DNA of 64,000 bases from Fallopia convolvulus (GCA_964016875.1 OZ024730.1:38696795-38760794); one strand, 5' to 3'; shown: positions 43,986-54,937, counted from the first letter of the stretch. Numbers and translations: made by a program. Notes: generated by a model not told the origin, from the letters alone.

Positions 43986-45717
43986 ATCAAAGAGAAATTA
44001 TGCAGGGCCTCCCGAAGCAACATTCTCCTCCGTCTGCTCGCCATCCTGCGTCCCCGCAACATCCTCCAAGTTTGCCTGCTCCATTGGGGTCGCTGGAGAA
44101 CCCATCAAGGCAGCAACACGAGCCGATGGCACGCCACCGGGGAAGGAGCTCAGGAACTGCTCGTTGAACTTGTCCGCATCCCCTATGGCGAGCTCCCAGC
44201 TTAAAATTCCCAGATAGTTTCCAGCCGCGCCAGCATGCTGAAAAAGGCTCCGATGTCCTCTGCGTCCGCCTTCCCAACTGGGGTCGTATCAACAGTCTTC
44301 GCCTCGAGCTCCTTAACCTTCACTTCCAAGACAACAATCTCCCGCTCCAACTCTGCAACCCGTGCCTTAGCAGCTTCCTCCTGAGCAGCCAAAGCTTTGT
44401 CTTGAGCGGCAGATTGCTCTCGAGCTTTGGCTATATCTTCACGATACTTGGAAATCTCTTATTTCCGCCGCTCTTGTTCGGCCAACTCCTTGTCCATCTC
44501 TTCAATAAACAGGCCGACTTCTTGAAAAAGATACACTCAACAATTGAAAACAAGTAAGGAAGTCTACAGAGCCAGAAGGAGTAAAACCTAATCAATCATG
44601 ATAGAAGGCTCATTACCTTCCAAGCTCCAAAGCCTACCTCATTTGCCATGGTATGAGCAGAAGCAGAAGCGTGACGCTTCTTGAAGTTGGGATCACAGTA
44701 CCGCTGGAGAGATTGTCAATCAGAAGATGCGTCATCCTAAAGCTCAATGGAATCATCATCACTCAGTGTTGGGCGCTTACAGGAAGATTTGGGAGCATTC
44801 AACGACTCCTTCTTGACCATAGCAGCAACAGGCGGTTTCGAGTCGTTGGAACGAGTCTTCTTGAGAATCAAATCCGAAGCAGAAAAGGCAGAGCCTGACT
44901 TGCGCGCCCGGGTCTCTGGAATTGATAAAGCAGAGAAAGTTAGAAAATTACAAAGGTCATCAATACGAGTGACAGTAAGGATGCGCTTACCAACAGAAGG
45001 AACAGATGCAACGGTTGAAGTCGGGGCCGCAGACATCTTGATGATAAGAAGATTGACCTTTTCGTTGGTTCCCTCTAAGCCCGAAGGAGTGCGTTGCCTT
45101 CACTTTCCGAGGATTCGTCCGAGGGATCAGCAAGGGACGCCCAAAACATTCTCTGTGCCGAAGTAAGTTTGAAGAGCTTCGACAATGCCCTTTCTAAATG
45201 GCTCGGTGGCTCGACGTTATCCGGGATGCCTGCAAAACAGAAAGAAAAGTTATGAATGCGTTAAATCGCTTCGCGGATCAACACATAAGTGGAACAAAAT
45301 TTCTTACTAGCAGGGTTCAGAAACAAGCGACTTTCAGGGGTCATGGAGGCAATTTCGACAAAGAAAAAGCGGTTGGCCCAGTTCTTCCCGTTGACCTTAT
45401 TGTTCAAGACGAGGGGCCGACGAGCAGTCTAGGGCCTACAAGATAAAACGTCCCCGCCTGACCGTAGTGATACGGTAGGCCTGGAGCAAGTCCGGGACCG
45501 TAAAATCTACGCCGACGACCTCGACCATCCGACTTACTCAGAATAAGATTTTCCAGGTATAGGGTAGTAATTGTGCGAGAAAAAGTTTGAACCGAGCCAG
45601 AAATTCCTGAACCAACGAAGGAAAGGGGAAATGGAAAGATATGGTAAAAGGAAACTCAAAAAAGCAGGCCCAGCCGGGGCAAACCCAACCCAGTCTGAGT
45701 GCTCGACATCTAGCGCT

Positions 45718-45764
<47 letters not shown>

Positions 45765-45891
45765 GAAAACCCCCCTCTAGGATGAGTTGGTTCATCTCAT
45801 CTAAGGTCATAGTGTTGGCGACTCTGTCACAATCCTGGAGGATCCTAGATGGCATAAAGCCATGCTTGGAGACTGCCCTATCCCTCGCCAC
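43986..45891 (-). pseudogene. Element C antisense gene, with 44-base homopolymer
   Basis: On the minus strand the first exon (45891 to about 45308) has TMTLDEMNQLILEGGFP, then a poly-Gly run from 44 consecutive C (45719-45762 on the + strand), then GWACFFEFPFTISFHFPF and VQEFLARFKLFLAQLLPY. This is clearly the same family as in A and B (VCFLEYPFTLGALFPF, SPAQLM). It continues after TGA through VEVVGVDFTVPDLLQAYR. A donor GTAAGA at 45307 ends the exon. The next exon begins at about 45231 after tttgcAG (GIPDNVEPPSHLERALSKLF). Further exons include 45036-44737 (basic, Ser-rich) and 44392-44201 (coiled coil ARVAELEREIVVLEVKVKEL, then ARLETIWEF). Several stops. Confidence 0.7.
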
Positions 45892-46160
45892 TGAAGAAAG
45901 AAGAAGAAACTGAAAGAAAGTTGAGAGAAGGAGAAAGGGTAATTTTTCGTACCTCGGGAGAGATCAACACGGAAGCAATGAATGATGATTTACCCTAAGG
46001 TGCGTTGTAAATATAGAAGGCGCCCGCCCCTTCACTTGCAGCATGGGAACGCGTCACACGATTAAGGCTCTACACACGGACTGCAATAGCAAAGATCGCG
46101 GACGCCAACAGTAAAAAGACCTCGCGAATTTGAAAATTCCCCTGATTGATTGGGGGCTAT

Positions 46161-46559
46161 TGTTGGGCCCAGAATCCGCCGACCCATCTCTTGTAAGGCC
46201 CATCAATCCAAAGTAAGTTTCAAAGACCGTCTAGCTCAGAATCCTTCTGAGAACGAGGACCGTCGGTTGCACCGAGGGTAACCACTGCGAAGTGGATGCC
46301 CGAACGTGGAGGTTTTTGAAGGTGATCGTGGCCACGAGGAGATGCACGCACGCCTAGCAGTAGTATAAGGGGAGGGTAAAGTAAATGTAACCGGGCATGT
46401 GAAAAACGGCCAATTGTAATCTCATTCAATGGAAACACGGTAAAAATTCCGAGTGTTCAAATTGGAACTTTGCTCAATTTCGTGTTTATCGGTTAGATTA
46501 GCCCTCATACTTTCATCTATCTGTTTGTGATTGTCGCTGGTCGAAATTTGACCAAAACA
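46161..46559 (+). repeat. Element C 3' LTR
   Basis: It starts TGTTGGGCCCAGAATCC directly after the polypurine tract 'attgggggctat' and ends ttgaccaaaaca. 399 bp. Flank gatgc follows. A near match (gatac) occurs at about 22093 at the 5' limit of C, but without a 5' LTR this cannot be called a TSD. Confidence 0.85.
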
Positions 46560-46599
46560 GATGCCATGTAAACAATTTTATTCTTGACTTATAAAATTT

Positions 46600-46985
46600 A
46601 AAAAATATCACTAGTCATATGGCTTGTGCATACGCCTCTTCCATCATTAGAGCCCTCCTTGAGCTCGAGACAGTCCGACATCGTCCTGCTTGAGAAACCC
46701 CAACCTCTTTTGCCGCTCCCTTTGCCTCTTCTCCTCCGTCAAGTCCTCGTCGACAAGATCTGCTACTCCCCATGCCTTGGTGGCAACCTTTTCGCTCCTT
46801 CTTGTGATGTCGCACTCATTCACGATATCGTCCGGGTTGTCGGCATCATCAAGCCCAAAATCCAGGCCAAGATTGACCGCAAGAGCCTCAAAAATCTCTT
46901 CAAATTCCTCAATTTGTTCAAAGCCCGCCCTCGATTCATAAAAATTAGGGGATTTTTTTGTTTTTGCAACTACAAACCCTAAATT
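46600..46985 (-). other. GC-rich coding-like fragment, unassigned
   Basis: Composition changes sharply from the AT-rich flanks. On the minus strand one frame reads as an acidic, hydrophilic protein with no stop for about 110 codons (FEQIEEFEEIFEALAVNLGL, then DDIVNECDITRRSEKVATKA, LTEEKRQRERQKRLGFLKQD). The + strand frames are Leu/Pro-rich and less protein-like. I infer a fragment of a host gene exon on the minus strand, without a recognised family, start or splice context. It could also be captured sequence inside the repeat unit that follows. Confidence 0.35.
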
Positions 46986-47029
46986 AAAAATATGAGAATT
47001 ATCTCTCGTTCAACACAAAAGTGTGAAAT

Positions 47030-47440
47030 CAAATATGTGTTATCACATATAATTTGTTAGTATCATCATTCAAAGTGTTATAAAATATGTGTCATCACGT
47101 ACAATTTTTTCTAGTGTCATCAAATATGTGTCACCACTCAAATTGTCATCTAACAAGTGTCATCGCGTGTTTAGCGTCATCAATTATGTTTGTCATCAAA
47201 AAAGTTTCATCAAACGCAAATCAAATTTGTTTTTTTAGTGTCATAAAATATGTGTCATCAGTCATCACTCAAAAGTGTCATCAAACAATTGTCATCACGT
47301 ATAATTTCTTAGCGTCGTCAATTATAAGTGTCATAAAAAGGGTATCAATCGCAAACTAAATATGTGTCATCATAAAAAAAATGTCATCACAAATTATGGT
47401 TTTTTCAAGTGTCATCAAATATGTGTCATCAAACAACTCG
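47030..47440. repeat. Degenerate short-period repeat, core gtgtcatca
   Basis: 'gtgtcatca' and close variants (tgtcatcac, gcgtcatca) occur well over ten times, often as 'aaatatgtgtcatca', at irregular 15-45-bp spacing. This is typical of decayed subterminal or internal repeats of a DNA transposon. A 90-codon frame across it (47087-47359) is the repeat read through, not a gene. Confidence 0.6.
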
Positions 47441-47593
47441 GTATGCGTCCCTGTAATATATTTTTAGAAAAAAACAACTCTAACCTTTTTTATTTTTAAA
47501 AAAACATATGCACAACTAAAGATGGATAATTGTTATAATAAAAAAATCAGTGGGGATTTATATATTTATTTTAAATATTCTTCATGCTAGGAG

Positions 47594-48256
47594 TAGGGGT
47601 GTCCGAACTCGGTTAACCGAGATTTTGGTTAACCATGATTTCGGTTAGTTAAAATCATAAACCGTGACCGAGCCGTGAATCCAGGTTAACTATAATCCGG
47701 TTAACCAATTTTTCGGTTCATTTTTCTCGGTTAACTTATAACCATATATGTAATGTTACCTTAAATAATTAAAACTAAAATAATAAAATTTGAATAAAAA
47801 AGTGATCAAGCAAGATTTTTATTTTAAATATGTACTTATACTATATTGTTTTGGTTGTTGTAAACATATATCGAGAGTACAAACTATAGTGTATGAAATC
47901 AAACATTGTGTGTATTATTTTTTATCCCATCAAATTTAATAAGCAAGTCTTATATCAATGAGATGTTGAAAAATAGTGCGTAAATTGTTAAAGTTGGAGA
48001 AAGAAAGACTCAAACTAGATCAACGCCATGAAGATCATAGAGTTTAATCACTAAATAAAGCAAAAATAACTAATATTTGAAAAAAAATAAATATATTTTT
48101 GGTTTTTCGGTTAACCATTATATGTAAAGTCGTGAACCGAAACCGAACCGATAAATCAAAAATATTTTCGACTCGGTTAACCAAACCGAAATTTTAAAAA
48201 CAGTCGGTTTGGTTAACCTAAAAATAACCGATTTCAGTTTCTTATGGACACCCATA
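47594..48256. mobile_element. hAT-like MITE rich in CGGTTAACC motifs
   Basis: The left terminus TAGGGGTGTCCGAACTCGG and the right terminus (reverse complement) TATGGGTGTCCATAAG form an inverted repeat of the hAT type. The interior has many 'cggttaacc' palindromes near both ends and an AT-rich middle, the same design as the 17995-18675 element. No convincing 8-bp TSD was found, so the ends could be shifted. Confidence 0.55.
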
Positions 48257-48379
48257 ATTCATTGCGTTTTTTAACAAAACACGTATGTAGAGACAGAAAC
48301 AAATACATGTTCTTTCAACCGATATTAATTTTTCGGTATCTATACCCTATTTGTGTACTAGTGTACCGATATAGTACGC

Positions 48380-48594
48380 GAGCTGTTGCATCCCTCCTTG
48401 TTCCATGATTTAGATTACACTAACTGTATTAGGTGACACATCTAAGTAAAGCTTTAGGACATCACCCTTATTTGGTATAGTGAGAATGGGAGGAGATTGC
48501 AAATAAGCTTTTAATTGCTACAAGTCTTGCTCACATTTATTATCCCAGTTGAATGCTTGGTTTCATTTGAGCGTCTTGAAGAATGCCTGCATTT
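48380..48594 (-). mobile_element. Gypsy (Tat/Ogre-type) RT-RNase H fragment, minus strand
   Basis: Read on the minus strand from 48594: MQAFFKTLK, then FNWDNKCEQDL.QLKAYLQSP and PILTIPNKGDVLKLYLDVSP. This matches the RT-RNase H junction of element B (CFQWTPRHEEAFQELKSYFS, LYIAVTEKAVSG). It is truncated exactly where the Athila-like LTR begins (48595), so that element inserted into it. Two stops. Confidence 0.6.
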
Positions 48595-51500
48595 TGATGT
48601 CATCTAGTTTTGAGTAGTTTGCATGAGCATTTAATTAGTTTTCGTCCCTTTCTACCTTAGGTTTTGCATTTTGTGTTGATTTCTAATATTATTCATAGTA
48701 TGGATGTCTACACAAGCTTTGTTTGCATTTTCAGGTTTTTGGAGGTATTTTCGAGTCTTAAAGATGGTTAGGGAGCTTAATGGTATTAGAGAAGTCAAAG
48801 AGATATGAAACAAGCCTTTGAGGATGCTTTTGGGACAAGAATATGAGGTTGAAGAGGTGCTAGAGATGAGCCAACAAGGCAAAGAAGAAGGTCGTGACAA
48901 GAAAAGTGGAGAAGATGACATGAGGACAAGAAGCTTAAAGGACACTACTAATACTAAGGAATGAATATTTGAGGATTCCAAGAGCTTTCAAGAGTTGTGG
49001 ATGAGCTATTACAAGTCATCAAAATACAAGTTAAGGAATGAAGGAAGAGGTTAGAAGCATTATCACGGGTCGTGGAGGCCATCACGTATAAGACCCCAAA
49101 ATACCCTTAGTACTCTTTTAGCATTTCGCGCTTTCTAAGTTTCGGGACGAAACTTTTTTAGGGGGGTAGTATGTAATACCCGGGTTTGTTTTTTCGTTGT
49201 GGACAGGAACCAAGAGTTTTCAATTTACATGTAATCGAGATTTCTTGACCCGCAAATAATATCATATTTATAGATAAAAATTCTAATATGAATGTTTAGT
49301 AATTTATATCCTAAAAGGAACTAATTGTATACAAACGACTAATTAAAATAAAATAATTCTATCTTAGTTTTAATTCTATCCAAACTAAACCCTAACACAA
49401 GCCTCAGCCTAATCTATTTATTTGACCACGTTCGTTCCTTCCTCTCGCCACTTTCTTTCCAAGTCGTCAACTCCCTCATGATTTCTACATCGCCATCTTC
49501 ATCTTCTTTGGCAAGCGTGATCATCTCCTCCTGCACTTGCGAACAACATCAACACTAGCCTGGTTACCTTCCCTTCTGTTTCACGTTGGTGGGTTCAATT
49601 GTTGGCCTCCGATCGAATTCACATGAAGCTGCAATTAGAGGAGTAAGTAGATTAAAAAAAATTGAATTTTTGGTTCGATCGAGTATATATGAGAGGGATT
49701 GAAATGGGTTCCTTTAATTCTTATATAATTAAGATCGGATTTTGGTGTCAGTGTGTTGGACTAAATAATGGGATGGGATCGTTAATTTTTGCAATCATTA
49801 GAATGTTTTGGGATTGGGTACATATATTTCATGTTTGGTTCGATGACTATAAGTATATATGCCTCTCTTGTTATTCAGGTAGGTTAATTTTAAGTAATAA
49901 TAGGTGGGTTGTGGTTTATATTTTTAATTCGTGCTAAGAGCATAGAAATTAGAGGCTTGTTACAAGATCACTCATATTATATATTATATGTAAGCATGGA
50001 AGTATAGTCTTCCTTTTAGTTAGTATACATTGGTTTGTAATTTGTGTTTTATGGTATGATATGGCTCATACGTACGTTTATATTCACCATTATCTAGATT
50101 AGTTTAAATAGTGTAGGCAATTAGTTAATTAATTGGTTAGATTACAAGTTGACTTTGAATGTTAATTATGTCGTTGACATGTTTAGGAACCATTCTTGCT
50201 CGAGTTCTTAGTTTTCCATGTTCATCAGAAAAATTCTTCATTTGAGGTAAGTCGTTTTTCGACTTGCTCGGTTCTTCTCTGCCTTGTTAGATTGTGTATC
50301 GATATTGTAGGGCGGGTTTTGGGAACTAGTCTCGAATACCTTTTAAATTTTTTTGAACTCCTTGAGTATTGTGTGTGTAAATGGTTTTGAATGTGTTTTC
50401 TCGGAAAAATATTTTGGAACGTTTTCTCTGTGTTGGTACCGTTTCCGACACGGCCCATCGTAGCTGGTGTTGAGGAAGAGTTGGCTACGTTGACCCGTGT
50501 GACTGGGAAAATCGTGCTCCAGTGGAGGCTTAGCCAGGGGTTAGAAGGGAGATTATGAAGTGGAGTGGGAGGGCCTGCCTCTGCACTCGACGCGGTGATG
50601 AGCGCCTTGGAAGTCGGACTGTGGAAAAGGAGGAATTGAATTGCTATGGGATTGTGATTGTAAATGCGTATGTGGCTTTGTGTGACTGATTATAACTAAT
50701 TTAGGTATTGGCCTTTAGAGTTATGATTGCGATTGTGGATTTGTATGCTGACTCTAGAAATGATTTCAAACCGTTATACAATTTTCGTATTCTCTCTAGT
50801 TTGGTAGATTAGACGCTGACCCTTCGGGGAACATTTTTCAGTTCCAGGTATGAATCAGGGAGTCGTGCAGGAACCGAGGCCAGATGGCGGGCCGGAGCGG
50901 TAAAGAGCGCGTGTCATAGTGGGATTGGTTTTACACTAGTTCATTTATGATAGTTAGGTTGTCAATTTTATTATTGATCAGATGAAATTAGCAGTATGTT
51001 TTATTCATTATTTTGGTTGATTAGTTCAGTATTAGTAAGCGCTGTGTCGTAGTGGAATATTTATATTTTCGGGAATTCATGCATGATTACGTTTTCTAAG
51101 TTTTATTAAGTAAAAGGTTGGATGTTTTATTTTTTTTCTCGTCGTGCCCGCGTTGCAAGATCCTAAAGTGTTGTTGTCAAACCACCTAAGTAGTACCTGG
51201 TAAGGTCTACTACCACGTAGCGCCTCGGCGGAAGTCGGAGTGTTACATCACGAGCCAAAACAATGGCAAACAAAGAAAGAAAGAGCTCTTACATGGTCCG
51301 TCACGGGTCGTGACCAGCACAGTGTGCGCGTGAGAATTTGGGCCTTCTTACTCCTTTTTAGGCCCGATTTGGTTTTATTTTTAGGATATCTTTTGGCATA
51401 AGTTTAAGGACTTTTTTAAGACTACTTGGAGCTTAAGTTAGATTATTATTATGCATTATTATTATTTGTAATTTCAAGAAGAGAGAGAGGAGACAATTTC

Positions 51501-52430
51501 TAGGGTTTTTAGTTCTATGCTCTTTCGCTTTGAATATTTAACTTTACAATTTGGATCTACTTTTGTTTCTTCAATTGAAATTCCTAGTAAGTTTCTCTTT
51601 CAATATTGCTTCTATTTCTTCATATATGTTTAAATATATTGCTTTGATCATGAATTTCAATATGGGGCTAAACTCTATAGTTCTAGGGCTTGGTTGATCC
51701 CAACAATGTGAAACGAATTATATTCAATACCTTTTGCTTGAATTGAGTTGGAAACTAATATGATTTAATTCTAGGGGCTTAATATAATAGGTTTAAACTT
51801 GTTAGAGTCTTGTTTAGGTTGCGCATCGAGAGGTGGTAGTCTAAGTAAGTAAACAAAATAGAGAGAACACATCGAGAGGTGGTTCTATCTATTTGGAAAA
51901 ACTAGAATTGAACTTGAGATTAGTTTCTCATCTGGTTAATTGTCATAGAACTTCTAGGTGTTTGAGTCAAGTTTGATGCATCACGAGAGTGGGGCAAGTT
52001 TGGTTTACCATCTAGATTTCTAAGTTCTTAAAGGGTTTCTATCGGTTTTGTTTCGTCACGAGAGTGGGTTCTTAATTTTATAGAAGTACATTAACTTAAA
52101 CTTTGAGAAAAGTTAATTTATAACATTAGAAAATAACCTTCAAAATAAAATATCCAACTCAGTTTAGGTAAAAGTGAGATTCAAACTCCATGGATGAAAG
52201 TTGTGGGGATTCCTTGCCTTGAAACTTTGCTTTCTCATATACTTTTTATTCTTATAATTTACTTGTTGTAATTGTTTTTTGTAGTTAGAAATACACCATA
52301 AATGCCATATTTTGGCTTAGAAATTAGTTCTATAATTAGCTAAAGCAAATATAATCCCCATGATTCGATCTTGATCTACTACTACAATAGATCTCGTATT
52401 CTTGCGAGTGTGTGGGAAACCATCACATCA
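48595..52430 (+). repeat. Element F 5' LTR, split by a nested LTR unit
   Basis: It begins TGATGTC and ends CATCA, giving 5-bp inverted ends TGATG/CATCA. Without the nested unit it is about 1.67 kb. Both halves contain the palindromic 'cacgggtcgtg' motif (49066 and 51304). The primer site follows five bases after the end. Confidence 0.7.
49087..51247 (+). mobile_element. Tekay-like gypsy LTR unit (solo LTR or nearly so) nested in F's LTR
   Basis: The exact 5-bp duplication tcacg flanks the unit (49082-49086 and 51248-51252). The left end is TATAAGACCCCAAAATACCC, the right end cggagtgttaca. At 49140-49171 there is 'ttcgggacgaaacttttttaggggggtagta', which normally lies just before a 3' LTR, followed by TGTAATACCCGGG (49172). 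The unit could thus be a stub of 5' LTR and a few internal bases joined to a full 3' LTR (49172-51247). Frames inside (49662, 50196) have no motif. Confidence 0.78.
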
Positions 52431-52435
52431 AGTTT

Positions 52436-52453
52436 TGGTGCCGTTGTCGGGGA
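52436..52453 (+). promoter_or_regulatory. Element F primer-binding site (tRNA-Asp type)
   Basis: TGGTGCCGTTGTCGGGGA, two changes from the TGGCGCCGTTGCCGGGGA complement of the plant tRNA-Asp 3' end used by Athila-type elements. Confidence 0.8.
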
Positions 52454-52542
52454 GTATTGATAGTTTTAGTAGGTTCTAACGGACTAGTTAATCTAAGTCC
52501 CCTTGTGTTTTTTGATTTGTTTCTTTTTGTCTTTGGTTGTAG

Positions 52543-53330
52543 GTGACTCTTATGGGGAGTCGTGGCAAAGTTATGGAAGCTCTACATCAAACCGTTGTTG
52601 AAATGAATGCCCGCTTGCAAGGCTTTGAACAATGTGAGGTTGATCTATCAAAAGTTGAAGCTACAAGGGCACCTCTTCCACCACAACCCAATACTCTTCG
52701 CGTGTATATGTTGCTCACTAGTCGTGGCCCAATCTCAGGGGTTGTGTTTCCTCAGGTTACAACTCATCAATTTAAGTCGAATTCGGGCAATCAATCTCAA
52801 CCTCCCCCAGCTCCACCTATGGCTCCTAAGAAATCTCATGAGTTGATTGGTATGGAGAATATGATGATTGAGATGCAAGAGTTGTCTAATAAGGCACAAG
52901 CACTTGCACAAGCACAAAAGATGACAAACACTCAAGTAGCTCAAAATACAGTCAATGCTCATAGACCATTGGGTACTCTATCGGGCCACCCTGAAGAGAA
53001 TCCAAAAGGACAAATTCTAGAGGTGAATTTGAGGAATGGCAAGGAACTTCAATCTAAAGAAGTGGAGCTAATGAAAGCTAAAGAGACAACAAAATAGGAC
53101 TACCCTCTTGAAGAGAACGGGACACCTTCTTATCCCGCCAAGGAGAAATTGGTGTCGTATGTTCCACCATCAAAGCTTCAAGAACTAGATTTAGAGGTGT
53201 TACTAGATGCCCCGTCCATGAAAATTTTGCATCTAATGTCCCCTTAGGCAAGTTAGAAGTCCTAAATTTAGAGTTGAAGCCATTACCCTCTACTTTGAGG
53301 TGTATGAAGGCCATATTTTCTAAAGATTGA
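52543..53330 (+). pseudogene. gag: Element F gag C-terminal part
   Basis: The 184-codon frame (52543-53097) has an N-terminal coiled-coil-like stretch, a Pro-rich middle (QPPPAPPMAPKK), a Gln/Ala-rich segment (KAQALAQAQKMTNTQVAQNT) and the Athila gag-end signature ENPKGQILEVNLRNGKELQS. After TAG at 53095 it continues YPLEENGTPSYPAKEKLVSY VPP. LNLELKPLPSTLR at about 53265 resembles the segment just before RT. The frame then jumps directly to the integrase C-terminus. Confidence 0.68.
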
Positions 53331-53578
53331 GCACAAGTTGACTTCAAGCCCGGGGATCAAGTGCTCTTTACTCTTCATAAGTCAAATATGATCCCTAGAA
53401 CCAAGAGTACAATAAAGTCCGGACCATACCTCCTACACCGAGTTCTTAGAGTTGATTTTATTAAGCATTGGTACAAGAACTCGGGGCATTTCAAGGTTCG
53501 AAAATTTTGACATAAGCCTTACAAAGAACCTGATCCGATTGAATTGTGTATCACCAACCCTCCCGATCCGAAGACTTG
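53331..53578 (+). pseudogene. Element F integrase C-terminal tail
   Basis: DFKPGDQVLFTLHKSNMIPR, then KSTIKSGPYLLHRVLRVDFI and SGHFKVRKF are the end of an Athila-type polyprotein (the 'PGD.VLL...SGP' module). It lies only about 60 bp after RT-proximal sequence, so roughly 3 kb of pol has been deleted. Stops at 53328 and 53508. Confidence 0.68.
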
Positions 53579-54386
53579 ACATTGGTGAAAGGTCAAGCTA
53601 TTGACCTTAAAGAAGCGTTTCTCGGGAGGCAACCTGAGCCTTTTAATTTGTGAGTATTCATTCTCCCTTTTCTTTAATTTCTATATTGGGGACAATATAG
53701 GGTTTAAGTATGGGGTAGGGTGTATTCACTTTAGTTAGTTTTGCATTGCATGTTTCTTTTTCTTGCAATTTTTGTTTAGTTTGAGTCATAAAATTAAAAG
53801 TGAAAAAAAGAGTTTTATGATGATTTGATGAATATCCTTACTTTAAAATTGGCCACAATGATTGGATGATTGCCTATGATGCTAAGCTTTTGATTTCTCT
53901 AAAAATGCATTGATTGTTCTTTGATGAATTGCCTAGAATGGAGTTATTGATGAGATATTAGCTTGAATAAGTCCCTAAATAAAAGCCTTGTGAGATTTTT
54001 TTGACCTAATGGACTATTCATGTGTCCTCTTGCATTCTTTATGTGTGATTCTTGCTTTGATTACTTAATCTCAAGAACTTGCGTTATAACCTTTTTCAAG
54101 GCCACATATATGACTTTTGTTCATAACATAAAAATGATTGAGGCATTTCTTTTGTTAGCCATAATTCCCTTGACTGCCTTTACGTACAATTTTTGTGTTT
54201 CAAGCCACGTTCTAGCCTTTTTATGACTTATTTTGAAGCTCCACAAAGCATTTCGAGCCTAAGTATTAGCCTTTTTACCCATCCGGGAATTAGGATATAC
54301 GTTTAAGTATGCTAAGTGAGAGCCAATCTTGAAGAAGTTGTATGTTTTTGGTGTTTGAGCTGATTAATGGAAATTAATAAAGTGGT
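53579..54386 (+). other. Element F 3' untranslated region
   Basis: It contains the 'ggggacaatatag' signature and long non-coding sequence typical of the Athila 3' region ('agcctttttacccatccgggaa'). The short frame at 54020-54226 has no motif. Element D's LTR starts at 54387 with flank gtggt. Confidence 0.55.
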
Positions 54387-54937
54387 TGTTGGGCCCCTCC
54401 GGAATAGGCCTAAAATCGGAAGATTATTAAACAACTTGATGAAGCCCATTATTACGATCACCAAGCAAGCATCGCAACAACGACGTGGAGCGAGGTTTCC
54501 GATAATGGCTACAACATTAAGAGAAAGAGCGACATTTACTGGATTTGCTCATGCCTCATAATTCCAGCAAAGGCCACAAGGAGAAGAAGGCTATAAATGT
54601 TCACGAAGGGGGAGATAGGTGGCATTCATTCATTGACTAGCTATCACAATATCACATTCTCAAACTCTCGGAAGAACTTCGATCCTCTCTAGGAGAAACG
54701 TTTATTAAACCCTTGATTCTCGTACCCTTGATTCTTGTGTAATCGGAAGGAATCTGGCAACATGGCTATTGTTATCAATTGATCGACACATTGCGCTGAC
54801 CATCTTACTCTCTTTTCTTCTTTCTTCTCTCAAAGTTTCATCTTGTTTATAGGGTATAACGCGTTACGATTGATTTTTGGTTAAGTCTCTCTCATTTTAG
54901 CAGGTAACACGTTTATGTGGTAAATCTGCCCAAAACA
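54387..54937 (+). repeat. Element D 5' LTR
   Basis: 551 bp from TGTTGGGCCCCTCCGG to ctgcccaaaaca, the same terminal style as the LTRs of A, B and C. It is followed at 54940 by TGGCACCCAATTTGGGGC, a mutated form of the TGGCGCCCACCGTGGGGC primer site. Confidence 0.85.

Larger units (their letters stand above)
22090..46559 (+). mobile_element. Element C: Tat-lineage Ty3/gypsy element, split by element A
   Basis: C consists of 22090-25767 (gag, protease, RT, archaeal-type RNase H) and 41712-46559 (linker, integrase, antisense gene, 3' LTR). The two parts are in consecutive order: the left part stops just after the RNase H motif PREENTQADALANLASAL and the right part resumes in the RNase H-integrase linker (TQPYLRWLDREQL). 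Element A sits exactly between. The 5' LTR and primer site are absent, so C is 5' truncated. The start at about 22090 is approximate. The second RNase H places it in the Tat/Ogre branch. Many stops and deletions. Confidence 0.85.
48595..54386 (+). mobile_element. Element F: Athila-like gypsy element, pol deleted
   Basis: The 5' LTR (48595-52430, minus the nested unit) is followed by a tRNA-Asp-type primer site, a gag remnant and the last part of the polyprotein, then an untranslated 3' region containing the Athila-typical 'attggggacaatatag...ggtttaagtatgggg' (53686-53728). The region coding for RT and most of integrase is gone. The element is interrupted at 54387 by element D, and its 3' LTR is not in the window. 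Confidence 0.75.

Noticed and set aside
47586..48266. An 8-bp TSD for the CGGTTAACC MITE
   Set aside because: Flanks gctaggag and attcattg do not match. hAT assignment rests on the inverted termini only.
52607..52962. Overlapping frames in other phases of the Athila gag
   Set aside because: Shadows of the 52543-53097 frame, which alone carries family motifs.
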